The notes beneath the pieces are model-generated. The model was not told the origin of the DNA, searched no databases, and saw only the letters and a program-made list of their open reading frames with translations. Shown in pieces: positions 63,334 to 64,000 of a DNA stretch of 64,000 bases. Both the position numbers and the translations under genes were made by a program. The stretch covers positions 2,981,501 through 3,045,500 of the forward strand of contig NZ_CP058364.1 in NCBI RefSeq assembly GCF_013391805.1, written 5' to 3'. Position 1 is the stretch's first letter; each line of letters starts with the position of its first letter. Origin of the DNA: Galbibacter sp. BG1. GTDB taxonomy: Bacteria; Bacteroidota; Bacteroidia; Flavobacteriales; Flavobacteriaceae.

Positions 63334-64000
63334 ATGATGGGTAGCAGTTTGTTTAAAATATACAAGAAGTATAAGAATTATAGCAGACTGCTGCTCATTT
63401 GCTTTTATTACACATCATTTATCCCTTCGTATGGACAAAGCAACAGCTTGAAGAATACAGATATTAAAGGAAAGATCTTTTGTGGGTACCAAGGATGGTT
63501 TAATACTCCAAAAGATGGATCCAAGCTTGGGTTTAAACATTACCAAAAAAATTCATAATTTGAACCGGGTAGCTGTGTAATTGATTTTTGGCCAGATACC
63601 TCAGAATTGACGGATGCTGAAAAATACCCTACACCTTTTCGATTTAAAAACGGAGATACGGCCTACGTATTTAGTTCAGCTAATGTAAAAACGGTGGATA
63701 GGCATTTCAAATGGATGAAAACTTATGGCATAGACGGGATTTTCGTACAACGCTTTATTTTAAACATAAAGGACCCCAAGCGCTATACTAACTTGAATAA
63801 AGTCTTTGATAATTGTTTCAAAGGTGCGGTTAACCATGAAAGACTGATTTCTGTAATGTACGATTTAACGGGGTCTGACAATGATATCTTATCAAATATT
63901 AAAAAAGACTGGATAGCCCTTGTAAATGAATACAATCTTAATTCTAAATCAAATTCCACTTCAATAACTTTCGAAGGGAAACCAATAGTGGCTATTTGGG
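63334..64000 (+). pseudogene. GH71/99-like exported enzyme with in-frame stop, 3' end outside window
   Basis: The first 74 codons encode a signal region and GKIFCGYQGWFNTPKDGSKLG, the opening of the GH71/99-like family (putative endo-mannanase or xylosidase/arabinosidase relatives). A TAA at 63556-63558 stops the frame after KNS. The same frame then continues without stop to the window end with FEPGSCVIDFWPDTSEL, SSANVKTVDRHFKWMKTYGIDG and FVQRF, which align with the family beyond the stop. Only one substitution (AAA to TAA) would explain it. It is either a recent pseudogene or a sequence error. If intact it would be the second barrel-type endo-enzyme of the regulon. Confidence 0.75.

Noticed and set aside
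1-64000. tRNA, rRNA, CRISPR arrays, phage or plasmid functions, known defence systems.
   Set aside because: I looked for cloverleaf-like ends, regular spacer-repeat patterns, integrases and typical defence proteins and saw none, apart from the single IS3 element.

Overview
The window comes from a marine, probably alga-associated member of the Bacteroidota, most likely Flavobacteriaceae. The reasons are a SusC/SusD pair, Bacteroidota-type promoter boxes (TTTG and TAnnTTTG), AT-rich intergenic DNA, abundant Sec and lipoprotein signals, S1 sulfatase remains, and a vanadium-haloperoxidase-like enzyme of the kind common in seaweed-associated flavobacteria. The species cannot be named from the sequence alone.

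Layout. 1-1.6 kb: the 3' part of a Calx-beta-type surface protein and a small exported protein. 1.8-8.0 kb: an AraC regulator divergent from a seven-gene operon (deacetylase-like protein, SMP-30 propeller, two cupins, DoxX-like membrane protein, MDR reductase, Old Yellow Enzyme). 8.1-10.4 kb: a secreted S9 peptidase. 10.7-15.5 kb: a scar in which a membrane-bound propeller/winged-helix regulator is cut off by an IS3-family element. The far side of the element carries a sulfatase that has lost its 5' end and has also acquired a stop codon and two frameshifts.

15.5-64 kb: a large carbohydrate-utilisation region, apparently one regulon of a LacI-type repressor (15531-16550). Six near-identical palindromes, consensus ATYACACGTGTRAT, lie only in the divergent intergenic regions at 16.7, 34.7-34.9 and 46.1-46.3 kb. 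They govern five transcription units besides the repressor itself: (a) a + operon with a degenerate Nudix-like protein, SMP-30 protein, FG-GAP/ASPIC protein, haloperoxidase-like enzyme and Gfo/Idh/MocA oxidoreductase; (b) a - operon with SusC, SusD, a GH99-like lipoprotein, an unassigned toroid enzyme, a carbohydrate-binding lipoprotein, an NTF2-like lipoprotein and an acyl-CoA dehydrogenase; (c) a + pair, KDG kinase and KDPG aldolase; (d) a - operon with aldehyde dehydrogenase, CoA-transferase, enoyl-CoA hydratase, GH88-like hydrolase, a PQQ-type propeller and an Nramp-like transporter; (e) a + operon with two GH92 enzymes interleaved with three large PQQ-type propellers, an exported oxidoreductase, an exported epimerase/SMP-30 fusion, a two-module binding lipoprotein and a GH71/99-like gene broken by a stop codon.

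Proposed working model (inference): a mannose-containing and uronate-containing, possibly acyl- or aryl-decorated polysaccharide is bound and imported by SusCD, trimmed by GH92 and GH99-like enzymes and a lyase-like enzyme, and its uronate is opened by the GH88-like enzyme and routed through KDG and KDPG to pyruvate. The CoA-ester enzymes would process a side group. The four paralogous PQQ-type propellers, the GH92-PQQ modules and the exported oxidoreductases are the least explained parts and the best candidates for an undescribed system.
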